From Cytobacillus firmus (GTDB lineage Bacteria; Bacillota; Bacilli; Bacillales; Cytobacillaceae), in contig NZ_CP086235.1 of assembly GCF_023612095.1 (NCBI RefSeq), forward strand, positions 703,001 to 767,000: a stretch of DNA of 64,000 nucleotides, in the 5' to 3' direction. The position numbers and the translations under genes were made by a program. This document shows, piece by piece, positions 50,696 to 59,903 of the stretch (positions within the stretch are counted from its first letter, which is position 1; each line of letters opens with the position of its first letter). The notes below the pieces were generated by a model, which ran no database searches, had not been told where the DNA came from, and worked only from the letters and a program-made list of their open reading frames with translations.

Positions 50696-52530
50696 GTAAG
50701 TTATTTTCGCCCCTCTCACAACACCGTACGTACGGATCGCGTATACGGCGTTTCAATTTATATTACAGTGTGTACTTTTAGATAGTGTTCAAAAGCAGAG
50801 GGGAGCCCCCTCTGCTTTAATCTTTTATTGGATATTGCTCTTTGGACGACTTTCGATAATCCTATAAAACGGTAACCTTTTCGACAGTAGGTTAATCCTT
50901 TCGCTTCTTCCTCCGGAATCCCTAGTTGAATAAGCGATTTGATTTGTTTCTTGGGTACCTTCCATTGCTTCCAGATGATTACCCTAATTCTGGAACGCAA
51001 TTTCATATCAATTCGCTTTATTGCTTTTTTCATCTTTGTGATTCTGAAGTAGTTTATCCATCCGAATATGACTTGTTTAAGCTTCACTATTCGAAGCCCT
51101 AGTGGAATACTCCAGTTCCGTTTTGTTAGTTGTCGAAGCCTCCTCTGGAATTTCTGGATTGAACTTAGGTGAGGTTTTACTTGGTATCTTAGGTTATTAA
51201 CATCGAAGTAATAAGCGAACCCTAAGAATTTCAATTCTTTTGGGCGTGAAATTTTACTCTTCTCTGCGTTAACTATTAATCCTAGTTTGTCCTCTATATA
51301 CCTCACTACTGATTTCATTACTCTTTTAGCTGCTTTTTCGCTTTTCACAAAAATGAGGGAATCATCGGCATATCTCACAAACCGTAATCCTCTTTTCTCT
51401 AGTTCCCTATCAAGTTCGTTTAACATAATATTACTCAATAATGGGCTAAGAGGACCTCCTTGCGGAGTCCCAACGGGAGTTTCTTCATATTTCCCTTTTA
51501 CCATAACTCCACTGACTAAGTATTTTCTAATTAACGAGATGACATCACCATCATCTATTGTGTTGGCAATAATGCGCATGAGTTTATCGTGATGAACAGT
51601 ATCGAAGAATCTTTCAAGGTCGATGTCTATTACCCAATCATCACCATCATTCATAAATTCCAGGCTTTTAATTATCGCCATCTCACAACTTCTTTTTGGT
51701 CTGAAACCGTAACTGAACTCGCTGAACTGTTCTTCAAATATCGGACTGAGAACTTGATGTATGGCTTGTTGAACGACTCTATCCACTACTGTTGGTATTC
51801 CCAATTTGCGCATCTTGCCATTTTCTTTTGGAATTTCCACTCTTAAGGCAGCTTGTGGTTGGTATTTTCTTGTTCTGATGCGCTGACGCAGCTCATCTTT
51901 GTTCTCTTTCAGATATTGCTTTAATTCGTCGACTGTTACACCATCGATGCCACTTGTGCCTTTATTTCTATAGACACGCAAGTAGGCTTCGTTCATATTT
52001 TGGTTACTTATGATCTGTTCTAAAAGTTTCACACTCGTTTCTCCTTCCCTCTCACGTAGTAAGTAATATCTCCTTTTTGGTTATCCTTTGAGATACGCTC
52101 ATACTTTCGCCATTAACACATTCGGAGTTCGTCACTTACGCATTCGTGGAGTTGAAACACTATAAATTGTTCAGCCCTTCATGAGTTTACTCATTACTAT
52201 GGCCTCTGCTGACTTCTTGCGATTAACCGTTTTCGACTGTACTACCGTACATCCGCAAGACCTCCCAGGGTAAGACAACTATCTTTCCTCTTTTACTCGC
52301 CTGATTTACTCTATAAAGTTACGCACATCTTTTGGACTTTGACTTGTCTTGGAGTCTCATCCCTTTATAAAGCCTTAGTATCAGATTCCTGTACGTCGAG
52401 CCAAGATTTTATTCCACGCTTCCTCCAGCCCTTATCTCACGATAAGTACCTTGCGCTTCCTTAGTGGTTGGATGATGTGTACCCCCACAGCGGACTTTCA
52501 CCACCTAGATAGTTGCCATGCCTGGCACAC
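50696..52530 (-). mobile_element. Group II intron, bacterial class C
   Basis: A ribozyme plus reverse transcriptase of about 1.8 kb. On the minus strand the 5' end reads GTGTGCCAGGCATGGCAACT with the downstream GGTGGTGAAAGTCCGCTGTG typical of class C introns. The 3' end has a domain V hairpin CGCCGTATAC...GTACGTACGG (about 50708-50750) and ends near AACTTAC. The 5' exon is the terminator hairpin of the yueD-like gene (AAAGCCGGC/GCCGGCTTT), the standard class C target. The 3' exon resumes the T-run (TTTATTTT). Confidence 0.92.
50758..52032 (-). CDS. ltrA: Group II intron reverse transcriptase/maturase
   Basis: A 424-residue intron-encoded protein required for splicing and retrohoming. RT0-RT7 are present: NKGTSGIDGVTVDEL near 23, IPKENGKMRKLGIP near 65, FSYGFRPKRSCEMAI near 107, the catalytic RYADDSLIF near 222, and then domain X (about 290-370). 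There is no HNH endonuclease domain, as expected for class C, which uses DNA hairpins and replication forks for insertion. The frame is intact, so the intron may be active. Confidence 0.95.
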   Translation of the reverse strand: MKLLEQIISNQNMNEAYLRVYRNKGTSGIDGVTVDELKQYLKENKDELRQRIRTRKYQPQAALRVEIPKENGKMRKLGIPTVVDRVVQQAIHQVLSPIFEEQFSEFSYGFRPKRSCEMAIIKSLEFMNDGDDWVIDIDLERFFDTVHHDKLMRIIANTIDDGDVISLIRKYLVSGVMVKGKYEETPVGTPQGGPLSPLLSNIMLNELDRELEKRGLRFVRYADDSLIFVKSEKAAKRVMKSVVRYIEDKLGLIVNAEKSKISRPKELKFLGFAYYFDVNNLRYQVKPHLSSIQKFQRRLRQLTKRNWSIPLGLRIVKLKQVIFGWINYFRITKMKKAIKRIDMKLRSRIRVIIWKQWKVPKKQIKSLIQLGIPEEEAKGLTYCRKGYRFIGLSKVVQRAISNKRLKQRGLPSAFEHYLKVHTVI

Positions 52531-52562
52531 AATAAGAAAGCCGGCCCGCCAGCCGGCTTTTG
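52531..52562 (-). terminator. Terminator of the yueD-like gene, target of the group II intron
   Basis: On the minus strand AAAGCCGGC-TGGCGG-GCCGGCTTT is followed by CTTATT and then immediately the intron 5' end. Confidence 0.85.
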
Positions 52563-52568
52563 ACATTT

Positions 52569-53318
52569 TTAAATTAAGTCATTTACATAATACACTTTGC
52601 CGCTCTCAATCTCCTTATGCAGCAGACGGGCCAATGTGTTTGCCACAGTTTCCGTATCCCTTAGCATACCCTTTTCCTTATATGCCTGGAATTTTTCCAG
52701 ATCATGAAAGGATTCCTTTGCTGAAGAACGAATGGTTCCCTGCATATCTGTGTCCATGACACCTGGACTAAAGGCTATAATCTTATGGCTGCTTCCTGCT
52801 GTCTGCAATTCCAATGCAGCAGTTTCCGTGAACATATTTATTCCGGCTTTTGTGCTACAGTAGGCACTCCACCCCTGTATAGGTCTTTCCGCAGCGCCTG
52901 AAGTAATATTGACAATGACCATATCACATGAAACTTCACGCAGCAGGATGTTTGAAATCATTATAGGAGCAATCAGATTAACGTGAGCATTTTGAATTAA
53001 TGCCGCATGATTGAGATTCCCGGCTGTACCGATTGGATCAATGACCCCTGCGTTGTTAAATACATATACGGTCTCCGGCTGTTTTTCCTGCAATAAGGCT
53101 GTCAGTTCGCTGAAAACAGATTCAAGCTCATCCGATGAGGACAGGTTGCAGAAATATTGAGCATAGAATACATTTTTCTCTGCAGCAAGCTTAGCTAATT
53201 CCGGGTTTTCGGTCCTTGAAACAGAAATTATTCCAGTTCCTTCCATCACCATTCTCCTGGCTATGGAAGCACCTAACCCTTTTGATGCGCCTGTTATAAT
53301 TGCCAATTTCACATTCAT
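52569..53318 (-). CDS. yueD: SDR-family oxidoreductase, benzil reductase-like
   Basis: A 249-residue short-chain dehydrogenase resembling YueD/(S)-benzil reductase of Bacillus, itself close to sepiapterin reductases. TGASKGLGASIARR near 9 binds NADPH, FNNAGVIDPIG lies near 86, Ser in NITSGAAERP near 138, and the Tyr-Lys pair in SAYCSTKAGINMF near 150-156. The natural substrate is unknown. ATG 53318 is preferred over 53321, being further from the weak AGGAGTG site. Its terminator hosts the group II intron. Confidence 0.85.
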   Translation of the reverse strand: MNVKLAIITGASKGLGASIARRMVMEGTGIISVSRTENPELAKLAAEKNVFYAQYFCNLSSSDELESVFSELTALLQEKQPETVYVFNNAGVIDPIGTAGNLNHAALIQNAHVNLIAPIMISNILLREVSCDMVIVNITSGAAERPIQGWSAYCSTKAGINMFTETAALELQTAGSSHKIIAFSPGVMDTDMQGTIRSSAKESFHDLEKFQAYKEKGMLRDTETVANTLARLLHKEIESGKVYYVNDLI

Positions 53319-53364
53319 CACTCCTATTTTCTGCTTGATTATCTACTATTAAAGCAGAAAACAA

Positions 53365-53562
53365 TTATTTTTTCCTGTATCGGCCATAATGTTCCTCCCT
53401 AAATGCCTTCATTTCATCCTCTATTAAATTGATAATGGAGAGGGTCATTCCTGAAAACAGGCAGGCAACCGTAATCGTGCTTATGCCAAACAGAAAGTAA
53501 AGAAAACAGGTGCTGAAAAAAGTAAACAGGAGACAATAATGGCAAGCGCTAATTTTTCGCAT
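53365..53562 (-). CDS. Small membrane protein downstream of spoIIP
   Basis: A 65-residue frame, MRKISACHYCLLFTFFSTC then two hydrophobic stretches and a charged tail (EDEMKAFREEHYGRYRKK). It starts within the last codons of spoIIP (14-bp overlap), suggesting coupled translation, because no good ribosome binding site precedes it. I do not recognise the family. Two helices with a cytoplasmic tail are likely. Confidence 0.5.
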   Translation of the reverse strand: MRKISACHYCLLFTFFSTCFLYFLFGISTITVACLFSGMTLSIINLIEDEMKAFREEHYGRYRKK

Positions 53563-54682
53563 TGACCGGCTCTGCCTTCCAGTAATAATCACTGAACACA
53601 TCTGCAAATGCTTTAATGGAATGATTCAGTTCTTCCAGATTATTTTCCACACCACCGAATTCCAGCAGCAGGGCCCGTTCGGAAAGATCCTGGTTATATA
53701 TGCCATTGCCTTCACTTTTTCCTTTCACAATGACGCCTCTGCTAATTCCCTTATATTTTGCTTCCAGTGCCTGATGGAGCTCCGTAGCCACTTTTAAGTT
53801 TTGCTCATAGTTTTTGTGCTCCTTCCCGACGACAAAAAATAGTCTCGCGTATGGCTTCTGATCAATTAATGCGGTTGTTTTCCCGCGTGGCAGCGAATCT
53901 CTGTGGATATCAATCAGGAATTTAACATCTTTATTCTCTGTCATGGCAGTCTGGACAGTTTCTCTTGACATCGCATAGGAATTTTCCCAGTTCCAGCCCT
54001 TCTTTTTCAGCTCTGCGGCTATATTGGTTTTATCATGCTCAGCACCTATGCCTTTTCTCGCCAGTTCTTCACTAAGCTTTTTTCCGACAGCAATAACATT
54101 AACCTGTTCATTGGGGCTAACAGCCTCATCTGTATTCTTTACATCTTTTAATAACGGAGCAAACGATTCCCAGCTATGGGATTGGTAAATAAAAACCCCT
54201 TTTTTGTCTGGAATTACCGGGGGAGCAGCATTATCCTCACTTTGGCCGTTATTCATAGCCAGTTCTTTTTCTTTTAAAAGAACTTCAAGTGGAGGGGCAG
54301 ATTCCACTGGCAGGTTGGTAAAATCGGTGCCCTCACCAGCCACGGCAATACCGGTATCAAAGATCGAAAAACCAGGAAGCTCCCGGCCAAGGAATGTTCT
54401 AATATCCTGCGGCTGTGTGTTGGTTGCCAGCTTAAAGAGGGTTCCGGACAGGGAGTAGCTTTCGGCAGGAGTTTCCTTATAAAAATAATGATTTTCAGCT
54501 TTTAGAAAGTGAATGAAGAGCTGGTCGGCTTTAATATCCTTCAGCAGCACATTCATATGTGACGAAGAAAAGGCAGCCGGATAAAGCGTAACGGTCCCGG
54601 CAAGCGCCACGACTGCACAAATACTGAAAAGCCAGCTGTTTATATAAAAGAATAGAGAATGGACACTTAATTTAGAATTCAT
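53549..54682 (-). CDS. spoIIP: Stage II sporulation protein P
   Basis: Cell-wall amidase/endopeptidase of the SpoIIDMP complex that drives engulfment of the forespore. The 377-residue protein has one N-terminal membrane helix (about 12-35) and a C-terminal amidase domain: VFIYQSHSWESF near 163 with a metal His, FLIDIHRDSLPRGKT near 258, and the catalytic Glu in LLLEFGGVENN near 345. It lies away from gpr, where many bacilli keep spoIIP, so it could be a second copy. Direct evidence of a spore former. Confidence 0.9.
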   Translation of the reverse strand: MNSKLSVHSLFFYINSWLFSICAVVALAGTVTLYPAAFSSSHMNVLLKDIKADQLFIHFLKAENHYFYKETPAESYSLSGTLFKLATNTQPQDIRTFLGRELPGFSIFDTGIAVAGEGTDFTNLPVESAPPLEVLLKEKELAMNNGQSEDNAAPPVIPDKKGVFIYQSHSWESFAPLLKDVKNTDEAVSPNEQVNVIAVGKKLSEELARKGIGAEHDKTNIAAELKKKGWNWENSYAMSRETVQTAMTENKDVKFLIDIHRDSLPRGKTTALIDQKPYARLFFVVGKEHKNYEQNLKVATELHQALEAKYKGISRGVIVKGKSEGNGIYNQDLSERALLLEFGGVENNLEELNHSIKAFADVFSDYYWKAEPVNAKN

Positions 54683-54803
54683 ATCAATCCCTCCACTCTC
54701 TAAATATATGACGGATAAGCTGAATTAGAAGACAAGGGACGAAAGGGAAATCAGGCTGTTTGACGAATTTATTAAAGGAGTCTATAAAAAGGAGATGACT
54801 GAA

Positions 54804-55259
54804 ATGGTACAGCAAGTATTAATGGAAAAAGACGAACATAAAAAATTGGCCATCAGCTTATTCAACAAAGTATGGGACCTGATGGAAAATCCCGATAGAA
54901 CGGAAGAAGAAAACCTCGAAATGATCCATATGGTACATACATCGCGCTATCATTGGGGAATTGTCGGGCAGCCTGTTAATCTCTCAAGGGGAGAGTGGTA
55001 GATATCCAGAGTATATACAGTCTTAAACAGGGCTGAACCCGCTCTATTTCATGCTAAAAGAAATCTTGAAATTTGTCTTTCTAACAAAATTAGGGACTTT
55101 GATTTGGCATTCGCCTATGAAGCTTTGGCCCGCGCCTATAAAATAGCCGGCGATGAAGAAAAAGTGCAGCAATATAAAAAGTTTGCTTACGAGGCTGCCG
55201 AAGAGATCGTAAAAGAAGAGGACAAAAAAGTGGTCCTGAATGACCTTGCAACCATTTAG
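54804..55259 (+). pseudogene. Conserved helical protein interrupted by an in-frame TAG
   Basis: From ATG 54804 (AAGGAG at good spacing) the frame reads for 65 codons to LSRGEW, then TAG (54999-55001). It then continues in the same frame for 85 codons (ISRVYTVLNRAEPALFHAKR ... EEDKKVVLNDLATI) to TAG 55257. The two parts fit one TPR-like family in which RGEWQISRVY is conserved, so CAG to TAG is the likely change. The full product would be 151 residues. The function is unknown. Either a recent nonsense mutation or a base-call error; no shift of frame is involved. Confidence 0.75.
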
Positions 55260-55301
55260 TATAAAATACATATTAAACAGCCATCCTTTTTACTAAATCT
55301 C

Positions 55302-55330
55302 AAAAGGCCTGAAAGGGCCTTTTATTTTTT
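55302..55330 (+). terminator. Terminator after the interrupted gene
   Basis: AAAAGGCCT and AGGGCCTTTT pair with a short loop, followed by ATTTTTT. Confidence 0.7.
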
Positions 55331-55413
55331 GAAAAGATTTCATTGTTTTATCACAAATGGCTTTTATAGTTATCTTATCAAAGAACAATATAGATAAAGA
55401 GAGGGACACTAAA

Positions 55414-56178
55414 TTGAAAAAGATATTATTCAGCCTAATAGCGGGGTTGCTGGTTCTTGGCGGATGCAGCCAATCTGAAGAAGAAAAGCCAGCAAAAAAA
55501 GACGAAGTGCCGCAAATCATTGAAGCTGTCATCGAGGTGCCTGAAACGATTAACCCTGGTGAGGAGGCAGCCCTTGCTGTCACTGTTAAACAAGGCGGTG
55601 AGGCTGTAACAGATGCAGATGAGGTGAAATTTGAAGTCTGGCAGGAAGGACAAAAAGAAAACGGTGAAATGATAGAGGCAAAGCACGGATCAGAGGGCAA
55701 ATATACTGCTGATCATGCTTTTGCTGAGGAAGGCCTTTACTATGTTCAGTCCCATGTAACAGCAAGAAGCCAGCATACTATGCCAATGGTTTCGATACAA
55801 GTTGGTGAAGCAAAAGCGGAGGACTCAGGAACGGGGCATGATCAGGAAAATGAGGGCCATGAAGAAGGCCACTCTCATGGCCATGGCGGTGAGGTATCCA
55901 TTGAGCTGCAGGCCCCTGAGCAAATCCAAGCAAACGAACAAACGCAATTATCTGCCATGGTTGATAATGAAGGGGAACCGCTGGCGGATGCTAAAGTAAA
56001 ACTTGAAATCTCACTGAATGGTGATACACCTCAATGGGTGAATATGTCTGAAACAGAACCGGGCAAATACACTGCCGGCCATCAGTTTATAAATGCAGGC
56101 ACATACACCATTACGACACATGTGGAAAAAGGCGACGACATTCACGAGCACACAGAAACTGAATTAACGGTGCAATAA
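55414..56178 (+). CDS. FixH/YtkA-like lipoprotein with histidine-rich linker
   Basis: A 254-residue exported lipoprotein. The signal ends in lipobox LVLGGC (Cys near 19). Two repeated beta-sandwich domains of the YtkA/FixH type (about 38-130 and 160-254) each end in a motif such as GKYTADHAFAEEG or GKYTAGHQFINAG. They are joined by a linker rich in His, Glu and Gly (GHEEGHSHGHGG) that could bind metal. Role unknown; relatives appear in copper and respiratory contexts. TTG 55414 is chosen because GAGAGGGA precedes it. Confidence 0.8.
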   Translation: MKKILFSLIAGLLVLGGCSQSEEEKPAKKDEVPQIIEAVIEVPETINPGEEAALAVTVKQGGEAVTDADEVKFEVWQEGQKENGEMIEAKHGSEGKYTADHAFAEEGLYYVQSHVTARSQHTMPMVSIQVGEAKAEDSGTGHDQENEGHEEGHSHGHGGEVSIELQAPEQIQANEQTQLSAMVDNEGEPLADAKVKLEISLNGDTPQWVNMSETEPGKYTAGHQFINAGTYTITTHVEKGDDIHEHTETELTVQ

Positions 56179-56185
56179 ATACTTT

Positions 56186-56223
56186 TCAGCGGGGAGGATT
56201 AATTACCCCGCTGATTCTTTTAG
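56186..56223 (+). terminator. Terminator of the FixH-like gene
   Basis: CAGCGGGG pairs with CCCCGCTG around an AT-rich loop, followed by ATTCTTTTAG. Confidence 0.7.
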
Positions 56224-56244
56224 TTTACCAGATAAAATTTTGGC

Positions 56245-56500
56245 GGGAACTTCGGACACAAAACCCCTGAAAAGTTCGATTAAAGTCCGAAGCCGGGGCA
56301 ACTTCAGACACAAACCGCCGGAAGCACTCAGTTTGAGTCGGAAGTCAGGGCAACTTCAGACACAAACCGCCGGAAGCACTCAGTTTGAGTCGGAAGTCAG
56401 GGCAACTTCAGACACAAACTGCAGGAAGCAGTCAGTTTGAGTCAGAACAAGGTGCAACTTCAGACTCAAAACCCCGGAAGAATCCGATGAATGTCCAAAC
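56245..56500. repeat. Tandem array of about five 52-bp hairpin units
   Basis: The AACTTC start recurs at 56248, 56300, 56352, 56404 and 56456, exactly 52 bp apart. Units 2 and 3 are nearly identical. Within each unit ACTTCAGACACAAAC can pair with GTTTGAGTCGGAAGT (two mismatches over 15), leaving a loop of about 15 nt. The period is not a multiple of three and no start site is present, so it is non-coding. It fills most of the gap between the FixH-like and DUF4931 genes. Confidence 0.8.
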
Positions 56501-56620
56501 CCCTCCCCGCCCCCCAGGAGCCTTCTGACTAGAGCACTCATGAAACTGGCAAAGATACCCCACCCCAGTTTCATGATAATATAGAAGGAGAGATTACAGA
56601 AAAGCAGGTGTCAAAGAGAT

Positions 56621-57403
56621 ATGTCAGATACACATTTGCATTTTAATACGGGGATTGGAGTCCAAAAGCCTAATAGCATTCGAAATAAAGATATCAGTTG
56701 CCCTTTTTGTGCAAGGGAGGAACTGACAGATATCATCGCGGTAGAGAATTCAATTATTTTGCTGAAAAATAAGTTTCCTGTTCTGGAAAACTCCTATCAG
56801 ACTGTGCTGATTGAAACGGATCAATGTGATGGTGAGCTGTCGGTTTACCCTGAGGAACATTTGGTCAGGTTAATTTCATTTGGTTTAAAACATTGGCTGC
56901 TTATGGAAGAAAGCGGGAAATATGAATCTGTATTATTTTTCAAAAATCACGGGCCATTATCCGGGGGAAGTATCGCCCATCCGCATATGCAGATTGTAGG
57001 ATTGAATAATATAGATTATAAGGAAAAAATACAGGTAAAGGATTTTGAAGGACTTCTCATTCATGAGGAAAGCGGCACGGTGTTCACTTTATCGACTTCC
57101 CCGAGAATCGGCTTTTATGAATTTAATGTGAAGCTTGCCGATCAGGATGATATTCCATACTTTGCGAAATGCATCCAGACTGCTGCCCATTATATTCTGA
57201 ATGCCTTTCCTTTTCCAAGCAATAGTTATAACTTGTTTTTCTACAAGCTGGGCAGTGAGATTTACGCGAAAATTGTTCCTCGCTATATTACAACGCCAAT
57301 TTTCATTGGATACAGTATCCCTCAGGTACCTAATAATCTCGAGTGGATGAGAGATGATATAAAAGTGAGATATTTCAGCGGCGAGTTTAAAACCGGGTCT
57401 TAA
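56621..57403 (+). CDS. DUF4931 protein, GalT/HIT-like
   Basis: A 260-residue protein resembling galactose-1-phosphate uridylyltransferases of the HIT superfamily. A zinc-like pair CPFC lies near 27-30. The catalytic HPHMQ, in SGGSIAHPHMQIVG, lies near 123, matching the HIT histidine triad region. It belongs to the DUF4931 group; the nucleotide substrate is unknown. AAGGAGAGATTAC lies well upstream of ATG 56621 and spacing is poor, so the start is not certain. Alone between a repeat array and rodA. Confidence 0.78.
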   Translation: MSDTHLHFNTGIGVQKPNSIRNKDISCPFCAREELTDIIAVENSIILLKNKFPVLENSYQTVLIETDQCDGELSVYPEEHLVRLISFGLKHWLLMEESGKYESVLFFKNHGPLSGGSIAHPHMQIVGLNNIDYKEKIQVKDFEGLLIHEESGTVFTLSTSPRIGFYEFNVKLADQDDIPYFAKCIQTAAHYILNAFPFPSNSYNLFFYKLGSEIYAKIVPRYITTPIFIGYSIPQVPNNLEWMRDDIKVRYFSGEFKTGS

Positions 57404-57509
57404 TACCTTTTGCATCCAAAGAGTTTCTTAAAGCACTCTGAATATTGCCTTAATTAAACATTCTCAGTAATCGGGAAAATTTGAAATAATAACCATTCGC
57501 TTTTAAAAG

Positions 57510-57538
57510 TTGTGATTTACCTCTATAAAAAATATAAT
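57510..57538 (+). promoter_or_regulatory. Sigma-A promoter of rodA
   Basis: TTGTGA (57510-57515), a 17-bp spacer and TATAAT (57533-57538), 107 bp before the rodA start. Confidence 0.6.
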
Positions 57539-57645
57539 GAAATATTGTAGCGGGGAATAATGTGAGGTACATATGCTATTCCTTTCGCTGTGCTCCGTTA
57601 TGCCTTAAAAGGTAAATGGTTTTGTTTTTTTAAAGGAGAATGATC

Positions 57646-58817
57646 ATGACCTCAAATCGATATACACCTCCTAAGCTGGATTGGGGCTTAGTATTAATAT
57701 TAATGCTGTTATTCCTGGTAAGTGCCATATCTATTTACAGCGCACAGACAACAGGGCAATATACAGAAAACTTCCTTTTGAAGCAGGTTGTCTGGTATAC
57801 AGTTGGAGCAGGTATCATCGCTGCGGTAATCACACTGGATTCCGATCAGCTGAAGAAGATTTCCTGGTATGTATATGGCCTGGGACTTGTACTCCTTGGA
57901 TTCCTGATTGTGGCGCCAGAAAGCATAGCTCCTGTCATTAATGGGGCAAAAGCATGGTATAAGGTTCCGGGATGGGGTCCCTTCAGCCAGCTGAGATTGT
58001 TAAAGTGTTCATTATTTTGATATTGGCGAAAGCGATTGATGAGCATCATCAAAAAAATGCATATAAAACCATTCAGACTGATTTCTGGCTGCTGATTAAA
58101 TTGGTTGGATTAACAATGGTGCCTCTATTGCTGATTATGCAGCAGCCGGATTTAGGTACAGGCCTTGTATTTCTGGCCATCATGCTTGGCATGATATTCA
58201 TTTCAGGAATCAGCTGGAAGCTGCTTGCCCCTATATTTGGAACAGGAGCAGCTCTTGCAGGCACTATTTTATATTTTGTTTTATGGCATCCGGAAATTCT
58301 TGAAAAGTATTTAGGAGTAAAGGAGTATCAGTTTGCGCGCATCTATTCCTGGATTGACCCCTATAATTACCAAAGTTCAACCGGGTTTCAGCTGACACGT
58401 TCTCTCCTTGCCATTGGGTCCGGTGAAACAAGCGGGAAAGGGTATGGAACGAGAGAGGTCTACTTACCTGAAAGCCATACCGATTTTATTTTCAGTATTG
58501 TAGGTGAAGAATTTGGTTTTGTAGGGGCAAGTATTGTGGTCAGTCTTTTCTTTCTGCTGATCTATCATATTACCAAGATTGGCATGGAAACAAAGAACAA
58601 TTTCTATACCTATATTTGTGTAGGTGTTATCAGCATGGTTACATTCCATGTCTTTCAGAATATCGGAATGACTATCGGCCTTTTGCCTATCACAGGCATT
58701 CCGCTTCCTTTCATCAGCTATGGGGGAAGCTCGCTGATGGGGAATATGCTCGCAATGGGGCTGATCTTCTCCATTCGCTACCATTATAAAAAATATATGT
58801 TCTCGACCAGTGATTAA
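57646..58817 (+). pseudogene. rodA: RodA/FtsW-type peptidoglycan glycosyltransferase, frameshifted as written
   Basis: SEDS-family polymerase of lateral-wall peptidoglycan with about ten membrane helices. The frame from ATG 57646 (AAAGGAG upstream) reads through AWYKVPG and then shifts at GGG 57969-57971. The rest (MGSLQPAEIVKVFIILILAK...) lies in another frame to 58817, with the SEDS signatures SHTDFIFSIVGEEFGFVG and LPFISYGGSSL. One extra G restores a protein of about 391 residues. RodA is normally essential, so a base-call error or a redundant paralogue is more likely than loss. Confidence 0.88.
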
Positions 58818-58821
58818 TTAG

Positions 58822-58848
58822 AAAGAGCGGGTTACAGCCCGCTCTTAC
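58822..58848. terminator. Bidirectional terminator between rodA and gerC
   Basis: AAGAGCGGGTT/AGCCCGCTCTT form a stem between convergent genes; T-rich flanks occur on both sides. Confidence 0.7.
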
Positions 58849-59903
58849 TCAATAATGCCTGTTTCTTCAATATTCACATTGCATTTAACTTCGAACCCAA
58901 GAGTTTTATAATCATCCTCCCACTTTTTATAATCAAAATTCCGATGCTGTGTCTTTTTAATTTGGCCGAGTCCAACTGGATCGACTCCGAGCTCCTGAAA
59001 CTTTTTCAGCAGCTTGAGGCATTCTCTTTCAACCTTTTTCTCCAGTTTTTTTTCTACGTCCTTAACCACCGCAGTAGTCAGTTTAGTGCCGGTATACTCA
59101 CGGACAATGCCTTCAATATTAATGTTAATGGCAGCATGATTATCAGTAATTTTAATTTTATGTGTGGATTTAATACTTTTTATAGCAGCAAGATCTCCTT
59201 TTTTTAACTGAACATCAAAATTTCCTTCACTATATTTGTCAACCAGCAGTTTAAAGAAGAACAAATCTTCTAAAGGGAGGATGTCTACCTCCTTATCCTT
59301 TTCGAAAAGGCTGATTCCAATTAGCTCCACTTTATCGTTCGCAATTTTTTTGAGGCGGGGAAGAAACATATCTCTCCCTCTCTCATGGTAATTACGGAAA
59401 GCAAGGTGAAGGTTGGTTTTCGGAATATCCCGATGTTCAATATTATGCTGTATCAAATTATAGATGTAAGTTGAATTTCCTCTTGTTCCATACTCTCCCT
59501 TCAACAAATCTTCCGCTTTATCTTCCGAGGTTATAACAAATACCCGTGCTCCTATGCTTGGGTCTCTTTGGAAAGAATCTATCAGGTCATAGATCCCCAG
59601 TTTTGAAATTTTAGGTCCGAAGACCGCCACTTTTAACCCTCCTGTCACTACCGGCTCAGAGGATTGCCTGGTCACATCTATTATTAAATCTTGCCTGAGT
59701 TTTCCGTTACCTGAAAAGGTTCGGTTTATAACACTTTTATCAGGCTGGAATTCCTGAAATAATATTGTCCCTCTGTACTTGTCCTTTGGATCCTCTGCTA
59801 AGTCGTAGCCCACCCCAACTTCAATATTAATATCATCCAATATTTCTTTGTCTACACAGCCGGAAAGCAGCAGAACAAGGCAGATAAGCAGTAATTTTTT
59901 CAT
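58845..59903 (-). CDS. gerC: Spore germination protein, Ger(x)C family lipoprotein
   Basis: C subunit of a nutrient germinant receptor in the spore inner membrane. The 352-residue lipoprotein has lipobox LLLSGC (Cys near 16) and the GerAC fold: an N-terminal domain (GVGYDLAEDPK, RQDLIIDVTRQSSEPVVTGGLKVAVFG) and the C-terminal domain with WEDDYKTLGFEV near the end. It is the last gene of the gerA-gerB-gerC operon and overlaps gerB by four bases. Cargo germinant unknown. Confidence 0.93.
   Translation of the reverse strand: MKKLLLICLVLLLSGCVDKEILDDINIEVGVGYDLAEDPKDKYRGTILFQEFQPDKSVINRTFSGNGKLRQDLIIDVTRQSSEPVVTGGLKVAVFGPKISKLGIYDLIDSFQRDPSIGARVFVITSEDKAEDLLKGEYGTRGNSTYIYNLIQHNIEHRDIPKTNLHLAFRNYHERGRDMFLPRLKKIANDKVELIGISLFEKDKEVDILPLEDLFFFKLLVDKYSEGNFDVQLKKGDLAAIKSIKSTHKIKITDNHAAININIEGIVREYTGTKLTTAVVKDVEKKLEKKVERECLKLLKKFQELGVDPVGLGQIKKTQHRNFDYKKWEDDYKTLGFEVKCNVNIEETGIIE

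Noticed and set aside
56240..56440. 66-codon plus-strand frame over the tandem repeats
   Set aside because: The 52-bp period is not a multiple of three, so repeats read in different frames; there is no ribosome binding site and hairpin structure explains the sequence better.
56245..56500. CRISPR array
   Set aside because: There are no constant repeats separated by variable spacers; whole units are tandem copies, and no cas genes are present.
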